64,000 nucleotides of DNA from Trichopria drosophilae. Taxonomy: Eukaryota; Arthropoda; Insecta; Hymenoptera; Diapriidae. The stretch covers positions 104,049,501 to 104,113,500 of the forward strand of contig CM059586.1 of assembly GCA_030407085.1 (NCBI GenBank), in the 5' to 3' direction. Each line of letters opens with the position of its first letter. Position 1 is the first letter of the stretch. Positions 1 through 11,354 of the stretch are shown here, in pieces. The notes beneath the pieces are model-generated. The model was given only the letters and a program-made list of their open reading frames with translations. It was not told the DNA's origin and searched no databases. A program made the position numbers and the translations under genes.

Positions 1-689
1 TCGGAAAAATTACAATGGTGTATCCAATGTGCAGAATTTTCTAAAAGAAAGTTTCACTTTAATTCTTAAGCTTTCTTTTTAGTAAAAAAGGTTTTATATG
101 TTTTTAATTCTTTAGAATATTCGTGTTTTTAAATAAAATTGAAAAAAGTTTCTTCAGGTACGAGAATTGGGGAAAAGTCGGTATATTGCGTGTCAGGGAG
201 TTTCAAGAGGTCTACCGAGAAGTTAGGAATTAATGCTGAAACTCGTAAATTAGATACGTTTGAATCAATTTTTCGATATTCAGACTCTGAAAAGGTAATT
301 TTAATCACTATAGACAGTATCCTAAAAAATACTTCTTTATTGGCGGATTACTTCCTCTATGTGAAAAGTAACCTGAGAGTTCGAAATAATATTTGTATAA
401 AGGTTTAAAACAAAATAAGAACTGAAATACAGTCTATAAACTTAAGGCTTTAATATCTTCATATTAAAGAAGTAGAAGATTATCATGATCCTTTTCATTC
501 AAAAAAGACGTAGATGGCGTCTTAAGTATTATTTAATTTGCTCTCCAAAATTATTTTATGTGATTTGTATTTTTTATTAAGTGTGGTGTCAAAAGCGTGT
601 TTTTGTTTGAGTTTTTATTATTTACTCAAAGTATTTGAAATTTATATTAGTGTTTTGTCAAAATTTGACTTAAATTGTTGCATTACTAT
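1..689. other. No supported gene (left edge)
   Basis: AT-rich sequence. Short open frames at 139-408 and 538-747 lack ATG starts, recognisable domains and splice context, so I treat them as chance. Confidence 0.5.
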
Positions 690-1985
690 CACAACCACGT
701 GGCAACATAACCTGCAACTCAATTTTGGAACACATCATGGGCGGTAATGAAGAACTTAGGAGTATTCTTTGTCCTGAAAAATCTGGTTTCGATGTGGAAA
801 AAGCACTCGAGTGTCCTGACTGTGGTGCGCTTTTTCATAAGAGCTGTTTCGCTAGAAGATTATCCAAGCATGGCGTAGCTATTTGCTGTAAATCTGTAAC
901 GAGTACTAAATCCATGAAACGTCTTCGTACTTCGTCTTCTGATTCAGAGTTTGCCTTAACATAGATGAGTGACCAAGCAAATAAACCTACGATCAAGGAT
1001 GTGGCAAACATGATTTTGGGTCTCTTCCGATATGAAAAACTTGATGGTGGGAAATGCTAAGATTAAATAATTCAATTGAGACCCTTTCTTCTCGTATCGA
1101 ATCCACAGAAAATAAGGTATCGGATCTATCTAATGTTGCAATATCTTTAAAAACAAAGGTGGAAACAATTATTGAAGTTAAAATTACTCAATTGGAACAA
1201 AAAATTCAATCTTGTGAGCAAAGTATATGTAATTTTCGATCCGAGTTAACAAAATCCCCATCTACTTCCACAAATGAGAACATGGAATCTTGGATTCGTG
1301 AAGCTGCATAGAGGACTAGACGGGAAAATAACGTTATTATTTTTAATATAAAGGATGATGATAATTTAACATCAGAAGATCTGAAATTCGCTAATCAGTG
1401 CTTCATTAAATTAGAAATATCGTGTCAAATGGTGAGGCGTTTAGGTCGCTTTGTCCAGGTAAAAAATCGTCCTTTACTGGCCAGACTTAGTAGCGTTAAT
1501 GATGTGCATAAGGTTCCGAGGAGTTGGAAGGAGCTACCGAAAGATGTCAGAGTTTCATCTGATCACACCAAAATTCAACGTGACCGTTATATATCAAATC
1601 TGAACTTGGAAGTGATATTCCAGCAAAAGATATAAAAAATTGGCTTTGCAACAATCACTCGCTAGAACTAAACAGAGTTTTACTTACTTAATACTGGCAG
1701 ACTTTGTCTAATTGTTAGTTAGATTATATGATTCTTGAGGATACTAAAGAAATCTTTATATAAAGCTGTAATATTTTAACATATTTTTAGGCGGGCACCT
1801 TTCCTTTCTTTTACTTTTTTTTTTATAACTATTTTTGTTCTTTTATTATGGCATGGCAGTCTTGCGAGATTGCTTTCAAGTTTGCGGACAAGTATACTTA
1901 AATGTACTTTTGGAATTACTATGTACTTGGGTCTTTGCTCCAAAGCATGTATGTAATATTACCTGAATAAATTATTATTATTATA
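690..1985 (+). mobile_element. Decayed, internally deleted non-LTR retrotransposon (PHD-ORF1 LINE)
   Basis: The block contains a broken ORF1 (725-1635) joined directly to a 3' UTR-like stretch that ends in a TTATTATTATTA-type tail near 1970-1985. No endonuclease or reverse transcriptase sequence lies between, so the copy has lost ORF2. ORF1 has the same order (Cys-rich finger, coiled coil, basic C-terminal domain) as the better preserved LINE at 43577-47598, but sequence similarity is low, so it is a different subfamily. The clade (CR1 or Jockey-like) is inferred from the PHD-like finger, not proven. Confidence 0.6.
725..1635 (+). pseudogene. LINE ORF1 remnant: PHD-like finger, coiled coil, nucleic-acid-binding domain
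   Basis: Three reading-frame segments form one decayed protein. The segment at 725-964 has a Cys/His cluster (CPDC...FHKSC...CC) like the PHD-type fingers of some LINE ORF1 proteins. The segment at 1054-1311 is a heptad-rich coiled coil with many Glu/Lys/Ile residues. The segment at 1320-1635 resembles the basic C-terminal part of the ORF1 at 46444-47280 (compare VRRLGRF with VYRIGKQ and RPLLARL with RPLAVNL). Stops at about 962 and 1309 and frame changes separate the pieces. Such proteins chaperone retrotransposon RNA; this copy cannot make one. Confidence 0.6.
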
Positions 1986-2080
1986 AATAATTTACCCCGA
2001 CCGAGGATCGAACTCTGGTGTTCCGTTTAATACGCTCGCAAATACATTGTTATGTGAACAAGAGTAACTTACACCCAAGT
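1986..2080 (-). repeat. tRNA-derived SINE-like fragment
   Basis: On the minus strand there is a good pol III B-box-like stretch (GAGTTCGATCCTC, plus 2004-2016) preceded by a tRNA-arm-like stretch (GCGAGCGTATTAAACGG) and followed by GGTCGGGG and an AT-rich tail. The tail merges with the LINE tail that ends at about 1985. This is typical of a tRNA-derived SINE that shares the 3' end of a LINE. The A box is poor, so it is a fragment rather than an active tRNA gene. Confidence 0.4.
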
Positions 2081-2240
2081 GCAGAAGGTATATTGATAAA
2101 TGCGGGTTTAGTTCAAACAAATACTTAAGTAATTCTTTGCAGACGTTAATAGTTACTGACAAAATAGTAAACGCGAACATTTTGTGCATTTATTTTTGTC
2201 AGAAAAAGTATTTCAGTTGGATAGAAACGCGAGAATCCCA

Positions 2241-2290
2241 CATGGTCTCGACCTAGTCAAATGGGCCAAAACTACCAGGTCGAGACCATG
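2241..2290. repeat. Short perfect-arm hairpin
   Basis: Perfect 14-bp inverted arms (CATGGTCTCGACCT and its complement, 2241-2254 and 2277-2290) flank a 22-bp loop. It lies just upstream of the point where homology of ankyrin copy 1 begins, so it may mark the truncation breakpoint. Confidence 0.7.
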
Positions 2291-2334
2291 CTCAGACCAC
2301 GTGGAAAAACCCACCTGGATTTTTTTTAGTAGGG

Positions 2335-2933
2335 TAGGCACTCCACTGCACTCAGTAGCGTACTTTGGCCAAGAGGAGTGTGCGACGTTGTATATGAAAA
2401 ATGGTTGCGACATCGACCTATTGAATAAACACAATAAGACGGCACTTTCCACTTCCTTTATTTCGAAAGCGACAAAGAGCGATGAAGTGTTTGATCTGCT
2501 GATTAAATATAGGAGTGGCGTAAACAGTGTTTTTAGCAACAAAGCACTTCTGAAGTTTATATTCCGAAGAAAGGTTCGTCGCCAAATTTCTGAGTTGGAC
2601 TCTGGAAAACTGATGTCCCTGGTTGGCCACTTTATTAAAATGAAGGTTGCGGAATTTCCAGTTGGTTCCATCGTGTCGCGAATTTTCACCATTAATCCTG
2701 ACATGATTAAATCATTCGAATCTAACAATTGTGAAAAATTCCCATTTTACCGCGATTCGTTGTACATTGCGTTCAAAAATGCGTTAAAACGCAGAACGTG
2801 GTTGAACGAATGCGAGTCTGTATTAGAAAATATATTTTTAGTTAATCGCATTGTAAATATTCCATCCCCAGCGATTCGATTAATTTTGAATTATTTATCT
2901 ATTGAGGATTTAGCTTGCGTAGGTCTATTATAA
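2335..2933 (+). pseudogene. Ankyrin/PRANC-like family, copy 1 (5'-truncated)
   Basis: The frame is open from 2184 to the stop at 2931-2933, but homology to the complete paralogue at 32688-34142 starts only at the ankyrin segment VGTPLHSVAYFGQEEC (about 2335). The first half of the protein is missing and the upstream codons are unrelated. A clean in-frame gap of about 48 residues also removes the segment between SIVSRI and INPD. The C-terminus (PSPAIRLILNYLSIEDL) matches the F-box/PRANC-like end of the paralogue. Downstream, an AATAAA at 2982-2987 and the 3' flank to about 3360 are also shared. With no promoter or start region, I call it a pseudogene, although the surviving frame is intact and could be an exon of a fusion transcript. 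Confidence 0.75.
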
Positions 2934-3360
2934 TAGAATATATTGTAAGTAGATGTACTTAATTATATTTTGAAATATTTTAATAAAAAAGATGTACGAC
3001 TGCTAACCTTGATTTCTATTAATTCTATCATTTAAATATATAGTATAAGGTTCTTTATTTTCATAATTATAGCTGTTCTCGACTCTTTAAATAATTCTTC
3101 TATGTATTTCTATTTCACATAGAATGTTATAAATTTTAGATCACTTGGAACTAACTAAAATATCTATACAGAATTTAGTTAAATTCGTCGGGTACGATTA
3201 TCGTAACTCCAGTTTTTCAAAACCGTGGGACATCGGTTGCACCTTTGCAAGAGTTCTGTATACCATATATATAATATATTACATTCACGGAATCTTCCGA
3301 GATTTAATCAGAATTAATGCAATCGAGGAGGGAGGATATAAAGAATTCTTCTAATTAAAT
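2934..3360 (+). repeat. Duplicated 3' flank of ankyrin copy 1
   Basis: The stretch around 3121-3310 is the inverted counterpart of 32260-32420 and 5320-5500. All three share the TTTAACTAAATTC-type motif, an AATTCCAAGTGA-type motif and the CCGTGAATG-type end. The duplication unit of the ankyrin family therefore extends several hundred bp past the stop codon. Confidence 0.65.
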
Positions 3361-4057
3361 GAACGGTCTTTTGAATAAACAACAACATAATATTATACGT
3401 GCTATGGGTTTAAAGCAACAGAAAATAAAAATGACTAATAATATGCCGGTATTTGTGCTATTACCACGTCGGAATCCTTGACTTTTCCAATTCGGTATAT
3501 ATTGTTATAAATTTGTGCTTTAATAACGGATTCACGTTTCCCTCTTGTGGTGATAGGAGGAACAAGTTACCTATTATAAAAAATATATGTACACGTTTCG
3601 TTCCAGGAATTCAGATGGACTCGTTAGGAAGGCGACCCTCGGCTCCCTGCCTTTTACTTGCTTATTGTGCAATTTTTTAAAATTTAAATAAATTTAGTAG
3701 AGGAGGTATAATGCTAAAGTTATTGATAGGTACATGTATATTTCGATGGTAGCGTGATTTCGCTACACATTATACGTATACCTGGGATCCCATTTGTAAA
3801 CAAATAAATCAATCAAGAAATTTTTCGACCGTAAATATAAATACTCTATTAAATTTATTTCTCGGTATAATCAATCTATTGAATAAACAAAAACAAAAAC
3901 ATAATATTATAAGGGATATGGATTTAAAGCAACATAAAATAAAAATTGACTAATAATATGGTAATAGCACAAATACCGGCATATTATTAGTTATTTTTAA
4001 TTAAATGGTGTTGTTGTGTAGGAGTATATATAATAAAAAATAAATAAACAGGTCAGC
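3361..4057. repeat. Repeated intergenic stretch with a 32-bp perfect inverted repeat
   Basis: The block 3361-3465 is repeated at about 3870-4000 (TTGAATAAACAA..., ATGGATTTAAAGCAACA-like). A perfect 32-bp inverted pair lies at 3434-3465 and 3960-3991. No coding potential is seen. It may be a short fold-back element. Confidence 0.5.
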
Positions 4058-4150
4058 TTTGTCCTACAATTTAATTGGTTGAAATTTTTCCTCGACGTTT
4101 CGAACAAACTCGGGTTCATTTTCAAGAGGTTAATGCTTTTACAGGCATTT
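4055..4150 (-). mobile_element. Penelope-like element terminal fragment
   Basis: On the minus strand the stretch carries GAAAATGAACCCGAGT followed by TTGTTCGAAACGTCGAGG. The combination (C)TGAA.ATGAACCCGA...CGAAACGTC is a signature of Penelope-like element ends, where it is part of a hammerhead ribozyme-like fold. Only this terminal piece is present. Identification rests on motif memory, not alignment. Confidence 0.45.
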
Positions 4151-5059
4151 TTAACATTACAATACTCGTAAAATGAGAGAACAACTCCCCCAGATGAAAC
4201 ATTCTAATATTTACTAAATCTTTAAAAAAATTATATGTTCTGATTTTTCCCAATTTCACTTTCCTAGAGGCTTATTATGTGGGTTTTGAATTTTCCATTG
4301 CTATATTAAACGTAGGAAAATTACAATGAGTTTTGTAAAAATACCGTTATAACTGGGCAATTTCATTACGAATTTGTTACAGTGCAGGAGAGATAATGAA
4401 TGTGATTATATTTAATGAAACATATGTTTCCTTCAAATGTAGATTTATTTGATACATAAAAAACTGGAATATTATTATTATTATTTCGAAAACGGTAGGG
4501 TTAACGTACAGATCATTAAGTATTTTTTGTTAACAGTGGATAATTCAAATGCAATTAGCAATTTTATTGTTCCATTAGTCTAATAGTTGTGCTAATCTGC
4601 TACGCAATTTTTACTTGGCATCATTAAAACTAAACTCATGAAAGAGCAATATTCTAAATAATTGACCCAGTCAACTGTTGGGTAGTTTATATTTAATTTT
4701 CAATTTTACTATTTTCATTGTACAAAAATAATCAACAACCTGGGAGTAATTTCTACTGATCGAAAATAAGGAATGATTTTGAATCGAACAAGTTTTTTTT
4801 CAACAAAAGTTGTTAATTTCAATAAAAAAAAACAAATGTGATTTCCGGTTCGTTTAATACTTCGAAAAATCTGAACGGTAATACTTTTTCGAAAACAGTA
4901 GAGCTAACGAACAGTTTCTTATTTCCCTCTTTTTCTCAATTGTAGAGCTTAATTCAAACACAACTTTCTATTACCTCGATTTAAGCTTTACATCGATCTA
5001 ATCCACCGAATGAGACTCTGGAAACTTTAATTTGGAAATGCAATGAAATTATGGTGTTT
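4151..5059. other. Intergenic, no gene seen
   Basis: AT-rich DNA. A weak repeat links about 4485-4560 and 4885-4960 (TTCGAAAACRGTAGRGYTAACG). No coding, RNA or clear TE signal. Confidence 0.5.
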
Positions 5060-5584
5060 ATTATATTTAAATGCCGCTAGTTCGAAGTGAAGCCGTTAAA
5101 TTCAAATGTTCACCAAATGTCTCGTTGGGGATGTTTCCCCCGAAAATAAACTTTAAAATGTAATTTACAATTTAACCTACATTGCTGAACACTTTTTACA
5201 CCATCTGCTTCAGAAAAAAATAATGTGCGTCGCGGGAGAAATACCGTTTTGATTATATTTTTTTTATTTCTTGGGGAATTTCTTTATATCCTCGATTGCA
5301 TTAATTTTGTTTAAATTTTAGAAGATTCCATGAATGTAATATTATATTTGGTATACAGAATTCCTTCAAAGGTGCAAGCGAAGTCACAGGATTTCAAAAA
5401 CTGGATTCACGATCGTATTCGGCGAATTTAACTAAATTCTGTGAACATATTTTTTTTAAATTCCAAGTGACCATAAAATGTATAGCATTCTATATGGAAT
5501 ATAGAATAAATTTATTAAAAAATTCGAGAACCGCTACAATTATGAAAATAAAAGAACCTTCTACGTTTACAAGAAACTTAATTA
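5060..5584 (-). repeat. 3' flank of ankyrin copy 3, left of the Tigger insertion
   Basis: This stretch aligns with 32150-32550, the 3' flank of the intact ankyrin gene. Shared blocks include TTCAAATGTTCACCAA, TCTCGTTGGGGATGTTTC, CAGAATTCCT and AATTCCAAGTGA. The homology resumes at 8877 after the Tigger element, which shows that the transposon inserted into this duplicate. Confidence 0.75.
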
Positions 5585-8500
5585 CAGTAGAACCCCTGTT
5601 ATTTCAATTGGTCATGGTTTTCAAGATGGCACCGACCCCTCTTGTTTGAAATTTCCCCTTACCCCCACTCACATCGCCCGTGAGCCTGTGAGCGTGCGCA
5701 TGTATGAACACTCTACTATATATGTATGTATATGTTCAAACAGAGTGCTCACAAACATAACACACATACAGGATATGAAGAATAGTTAAGGCGTGATTAT
5801 ATACATTGATAAGTGCATACATTAATAAGAATATAATTTATAATTACATAATTATAATTAATTATGAGTAATGATTGTAGTACTCCCGGACCGTCAACCA
5901 CGACTTCTAAGGTAATTTTTGTAATCCTAAACTCACATTTGCTTCAACAACAACATTTTCAATTTATTTTTGTAACTTATCCCATTATGTTTTTTTTGTT
6001 TTTTGGAAACACATTAACGATCGGGTAACAATTATGGTGTGCTCAAACGCAAGTGGTACTCATAAAATACCGTTACTTTTAATAGGAAAGTCGCATAGGC
6101 CACTTTGTTTACGAAAAGTTAATACGAATGCTTTGCCTGTGACGTATAAAAATAAAAAATCTGCATGGATAGACAACAGCGCTACCTTTATTGAGTGGAA
6201 CAAAGAGGTATTTCTACCTGAAATAACGTTAAAACATCAAGATGGAAAACAATGTATCCTAATACTGGATAACGCTCCAACACATTCTAATGCCGATGTT
6301 TTAAATGTCATCAGGGATCGTTGTATGGTAATATTTTTACCTCCTAACAAGTGATCGAGAAACTGAAAAGGTATTTAAAATTGTGCTTAAAATTATACAA
6401 TTATTTCATAACTTAACAAAAACAAAGTTCATATAATATTTACAATAAGTAATAACCATCAATAAAAATAAAATTCAAAATTGTATGATCATTTTCAAAC
6501 GCAATAAAATAAATAAATCTATCATATTGTAAAATGTAAGAAACAACATTTCTATCAAAATTAAAAGTATTTTATGTCTGTATAAAAGTTAATCATTTAC
6601 GTATAATTTTCAGACTTTATCGCAAAAATCTGCTACGAGAGCTTTTGTTGTCAAATCCGGTTCAAAAAGTTCAAGAGTTCAGTCGAGGTTTAAATATTTA
6701 CAAATGAATTATGTTTGTTTCGGAAGCTTGGGATTGCTTAGCCGAGGCAAATTTATCAAATGCATGGAACAAACTCCTTGGTCCGACTTCAGTTCACATA
6801 GAAGAATCCAACGATCGAATAGTCGAAAATGTAGTGTCCATCATGCATAAAATTCCTGAATTGGCTTCGACAACAGTCAGCACAGCAGAATCATGGTTGT
6901 TTTCTGATAATGTGGCCCAAGGTTGGGAATTCCGTTCACCTCAAGAAATCGTTTCTGATGCAACTGTAGAGCTCAACGATAACGATGAAGAGACTGACAA
7001 TGATCAAGATTTGGAGATTCCGTATAGTATATATATATATATAGAAGCAAGAAAAGCATGCGAAACATTTTATCGATGGTTCATAAGTCGATGGGATTTT
7101 TCTCAAGAGCACTATCCGCCATGCAATTTATGGAACGAATAATAAATGTTAGAAAGTGTTTGAATTGTGATACCGGTTACGTGTGAACACTCTAAGAACA
7201 GTCCTCTTGCTGCAAGTGGAATATATTTGCGGCAAATGGATAATCCGCTTGATATATGAGTAATCAGATTTCTTCTTGCTACAAGAGAATAATCTTTTTG
7301 AAGAGAATCCGCTTGTAGCAAAACGATTTTATATTTGCATCAAGTAGCATATCCACTCCAGAACTATGAGTTTCCCGCAAAGAGATTGTCATTTTGCTGC
7401 TAATAGAACAACATAAGATTCGTGTGCAGTAAGTATAGAATGTAGTCTTAGAAGTTCTATACTTACAGCGTTTAAAACGCACTCGTGTCAAAAACCCATT
7501 GTAAAAAACCATTGATACGTCTGCATGCAGCCTTCGTATATTTATTTCCCAACGAAAAATTTGTTAACCTCCAAAAACTACCGCACATGGTACTTAATTG
7601 AAAGTATTTATTTAAATAAATTTTCAGTTTCTTTTTTTTAGCAGGTTATGTACCTCTAATTGAATTTTAGGTTAACCTCCCAATTCGACATAACTCTTTG
7701 CTCATTTTGTATAGTTGTTTATAAAGTATACAATTAAATAATATATAACATAATAAAATAATAAGAACTGACCGTTCTAATATCCACGAAATATCAAGAC
7801 CTGTTTAGCTTACAATTTATTAAAACAACCATTTATAAATAAAACTGTTATAAATACATCAGGGTATACCTCGATAATGATCTGTCCTTTACATTTTGCC
7901 AAGATATATTTTATAATTCGTATAAATATATGCACATTAAAACTGTTCTCAAGTCCAATAACAAATATTGAATGAATAGAGTATGTTATTCAATTTTGTT
8001 TACATAAATGGAGTCCATGTTTTATATTAGATTCCAATACATATTATATCACTACCGACACCGTAGTTTCGTTACATTGGTTTCGTTACCATGGTTTTAT
8101 TATACATATTCAGACTGTATTGTGCACTATTCATGCAGATCTACTTGAGCCAAGCGGATTTCTTCTCCCGTCAAATGGAATTCGCTTTTGCGGCAAAGGG
8201 ATTGCTTATTTGACGTCAAAAAGAATCTCTTTGACGGAAGTGGAAATATTTTTGAGTCAAGAAGACTGTGATCAAAAGGACGATCCTTTTACAGGAAAAC
8301 AATTATTTCTAAGAGTGAAAGGTTGTATCGCTTAACAAAAATTTATATTTTCTACTCAACACTTTAATAGTGTTGGGTGATAATATCCGATATCTTGTTA
8401 TTGAGTATGTAAAATATATTATAACTTATCTGACAAATGTGGAGAATGATAAAAATCATCATTCGTGCCTTTATGTGACAAATAAAGACTGCAACATTTC

Positions 8501-8876
8501 GCATTTATTATAGTCTTATACCTGCATTCGAGTGGAGAAATAAACTTTTTAAATTTACATTATGCACTTTATTACATATAATTATGTATCAATAATTTAT
8601 ATCAAATACATTTTGATTAAGACCAAAATGAAGGAGACAATATTTAACCCACATTTGCAAATTTATGATTAGTGAAAGTTAAGTTTGCAAATTTAGATTA
8701 AACGGTATTTACACTGTACAACTTTTATGGTGTAATCACTGTAAACCGTATCCGTATCGTTCGAGATTCGAGATGTTCGAGCGGCGGTGGGGGAAGGCCT
8801 GAGGGGAAACGATTCAAATAAGAGGGGATGGACAGTTCAGATAAGAGGCAATTGAAATAAGAGGGGTTGTTCTACA
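5585..8876 (+). mobile_element. Tigger (pogo-group Tc1/mariner) DNA transposon, degraded
   Basis: The terminal inverted repeats begin CAGTAGAACCCCTGTTATTT at 5585 and, on the other strand, about (CA)GTAGAACAACCCCTCTTATT at 8876. TA dinucleotides at 5583-5584 and 8877-8878 are the expected target duplication. Both ends carry subterminal CCCCTCTTATTT-like repeats and a CCCCTTACCCCCAC or equivalent G/C-rich block. The inside holds a broken DDE transposase (5861-7142). The 3.3-kb length exceeds that of a typical Tigger (about 2.5 kb), so other repeats have probably inserted between 7145 and 8700. The homologous empty site lies at about 32545-32555. Confidence 0.85.
5861..7142 (+). pseudogene. Tigger/pogo-type DDE transposase remnant
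   Basis: A start-like peptide (MSNDCSTPGPSTTTSK) at 5861 is followed by loss of the CENP-B-like DNA-binding region. The 6016-6354 frame then matches the DDE_1 core: RVTIMVCSNASGTHKIPLL, an LPVTYKNKKSAW segment, the ILILDNAPTHS block with the second catalytic Asp, and IFLPPNK. Homology resumes at about 6613 (LYRKNLLRELLL) and 6711-7142 (AWNKLLGP), the acidic C-terminal region. Missing parts include the DNA-binding domain and the first catalytic Asp region, and several stops interrupt the frame, so no transposase can be made. It would have catalysed cut-and-paste transposition into TA. Confidence 0.8.
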
Positions 8877-9611
8877 TATTTAAATGATAGAAAAATAAAT
8901 TAACAGAAAACAAGGTTGTTTATTTGACGTCATTAGAAAACCAATTCAATATTATTCGAACAGCTGGGTATATTTATAAATGTAGATATGATGACGAATA
9001 CAAGTTCGCATTCGATTAACAGTTTTTTTCGTTTTAATGCATTTTTGTTTTAATATAACGAATCGCTGTAAAATGGAAATGGAAGTTATTTTTAGATTCG
9101 ATTAACCTAATCACGGCAGGATTTATGTACTATTCCGTTTAGGTAGCACGTTTTTTTTAGTAGATCGAACATGCGTAGTTCTGCACAAAATTGGGTCACA
9201 TTTCATTTCATTTCATTTCATTTCATTTCATTTCATTACGGCACTGATCTTGAAAAGTGGAGACATCTATATACTGAAGCACTCTCGTTGGTTAAAATCC
9301 GGGATACGATGAAACCAATTCCAATAAAGTCTGGCATCTTCAACTTAATTAGATGGCAAGTCAGGCGCATCGTTTCTTGCAATTCCATTCCAGCAATTGG
9401 CGATTCTTTGCAATTAAGTATTTTATTGTTCACATAGTAGATGATATCCCTACGTACCACCACAGCAAGAACATCTCCTCTTGGATAACCGTCGCAACTT
9501 CCGATGCACGTAAAATGCATTCGTAATCGGCGCAGACTATAGCAGTTCTGATCTCGTTTTCCGTTCAATCTTCACATTGAAACAATCAGGATATATAGAA
9601 ACCGGGTACAT
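8877..9611 (-). pseudogene. Ankyrin/PRANC-like family, copy 3 (decayed)
   Basis: Minus-strand homologue of 32551-34142. The start ATG maps to 9609-9611. The N-terminal region is recognisable but frameshifted (GDVLAVVVRRDIIYYV against VEMFLLAVHKDIIHYV). The middle ankyrin part is deleted. Then come LTCHLIKLKMPDFIGIGFIV and the Cys-poor C-terminal region with multiple stops. A pentanucleotide run (TTTCA)n at about 9201-9236 interrupts the alignment. The 3' flank is separated by the Tigger element. Confidence 0.7.
9199..9238. repeat. (TTTCA)n microsatellite
   Basis: About seven perfect TTTCA pentamers lie inside the decayed ankyrin copy 3 at a place where the intact paralogue has none, so it expanded after duplication. 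Confidence 0.9.
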
Positions 9612-9665
9612 TATTGTATTTTTTGTATCTGTTAATTCAAGATAGAGCCACAACGCTTATTCAGA

Positions 9666-9735
9666 CATTACTGACTGTTGTTGTGAAAAGCGCTACATTT
9701 ATATATACATGTCTTCACCGGCTACCTGCCTCCTT
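9666..9735 (-). promoter_or_regulatory. Conserved core promoter of ankyrin copy 3
   Basis: On the minus strand TATATAAAT (plus 9697-9705) lies about 30 bp upstream of a TCAGTA initiator (plus 9669-9674). The arrangement and the surrounding bases, including AGCGCTTTTC and GGTAGCCGGTG, match the promoter of the intact gene at 34196-34250. Confidence 0.6.
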
Positions 9736-9854
9736 CTTCTATGGTTTATGTCAAGGTCATGGTTTATGTTTAAGGGGTACTGTGGGTATAGTTCGCATCT
9801 TCCGAAGTCCAACTGTCAAATTCGTATCAATGATGTATGACTGTTAAATAAATC

Positions 9855-11320
9855 TAGTTACATGATTATTCTAATTATTAGCCTACGCAGGCTAAATCGT
9901 CATCAGACAAACAATTACAAGATCACAGGCACAAATTTTTTATTACTGTTCTGGGTTCCTCAGGGTCTGAAACATCAATATTTGATGAAATACTATAGGA
10001 TAATGTTTTACCGGGAACTGACAAAATTCAATACTTCATCCACCTATGGTCTGGGTCAAAGTAACATACGAATTTAATGTAATCTATCCAACAATTTGCC
10101 GAGTGAATTATTTAGATTAGTGGCCTTTCATAAATTTGTATATAATTAGCAATGTCGTTGCTAATAGGTGTAGAACAGATTTTTGCATCGACACGTAATA
10201 GATTAATTAAGAAATTAATAACTTAACTGATCAGTACAACCGCTCAGAAAATAAAATACGGCCAATAACACAAAATAATTGGTTTATCAATTTATCGAAC
10301 GCAGTGATTCCGAATGACATAAAAAACATTAGGTTACAAGTTTGCTTTTAACATTATCAACAAAAATGAGATACCTATACACAAGATCATTTCGAGCATC
10401 GACAAGTGTGCACACTAGCCATTTGTCAATACAGTTCTTCATAATTCAGTAAGAATTTCAAACGTACAGATCAGCCTAATTACACAAAAATGGTCAACCA
10501 ATGCACTAAAGACCATCCTGACATCTTTTTTTTACGAAAGCTGATAAAGGCTTGACGTAATGTACATAACGTAATAATACTACCGTAGCCTTAAATAAAT
10601 CAGATTATTATTCAAATATGAATAATATCCTTTCCGATACCACCACGTACAAACGTTCGAAATTGGAATATACTGCTACGATCACAAAAACAAAATGCTT
10701 CAAAATTTGAATGGAAGAAACCTCATCAGTGATATTACATTAAACCCTTAACCGTACGTAATGCCATCATACCGAGAGCATACGGACTTCCCAAGGCCGC
10801 AACGAGGGAAAACCGTTAAGAATCATTGTCCCGACAATAGAAGGTCCCACATACACCTTATCAAAATTCTTGTCCACTATTGTTTCGAAAGTACTAGACA
10901 AAAAGAGTAGTAACATCAAAGATTCATGGTCCTTTGTCAAAAATGTAAACAACGTTAAAATACCTGAAACTTACAAAATCATATCTTTGGATGTAGTTTC
11001 TATGTTCGGGAATATCTCCAATGAATTAGCAATGAACAGCATCGAGAATAAATGGAATAAAATAAAAAATTCATATCTTTAGATAAAGACGATTTTATTA
11101 TACGGCAATATATTTAGATTCGACGTACTTTAAATTTTAAGGCATTGTTTACAAACAGACTTTCGGTATGCCGATGGGTTCCCCTCTCTCTCCCGTGATC
11201 GCGAATTTAAATCTGGAAAATGCAACTGAAAACGTTTTAAAACAATTAAATTTTAAACCGCCATTCTTTTACAGATACGTGAATGACATCCCTCCTGCAC
11301 TGATATAATGGATAGGGCAT
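9855..11320 (+). mobile_element. Penelope-like retroelement, decayed reverse transcriptase
   Basis: Frames across the stretch give Penelope-type RT segments. NNWFINLSNAVIP is near 10275. An AYGLPK...TIEGPTY block with frame changes lies around 10770-10860. Next comes LSTIVSKVLD...IKDSWSFVKNVN...KIISLDVVSMFGNI (10861-11082), where the SLDVVSMF segment corresponds to the first catalytic Asp motif. FGMPMGSPLSPVIAN-like sequence follows around 11160-11205, then FRYVNDI-like sequence (Asp-Asp motif degraded to V-N-D) near 11275. Stops and frameshifts occur throughout. The GIY-YIG endonuclease end is not present. Confidence 0.7.
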
Positions 11321-11354
11321 ACACGGAGAGAAAAACCTTTATGCCGTGTAGAAT

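Noticed and set aside
2213..2728. 171-codon minus-strand frame over ankyrin copy 1
   Set aside because: Shadow of the plus-strand ankyrin frame; no domain in this direction.
8120..8335. 71-codon frame inside the Tigger element
   Set aside because: Lies past the transposase C-terminus within repeat-like sequence shared with 7150-7400; no domain.
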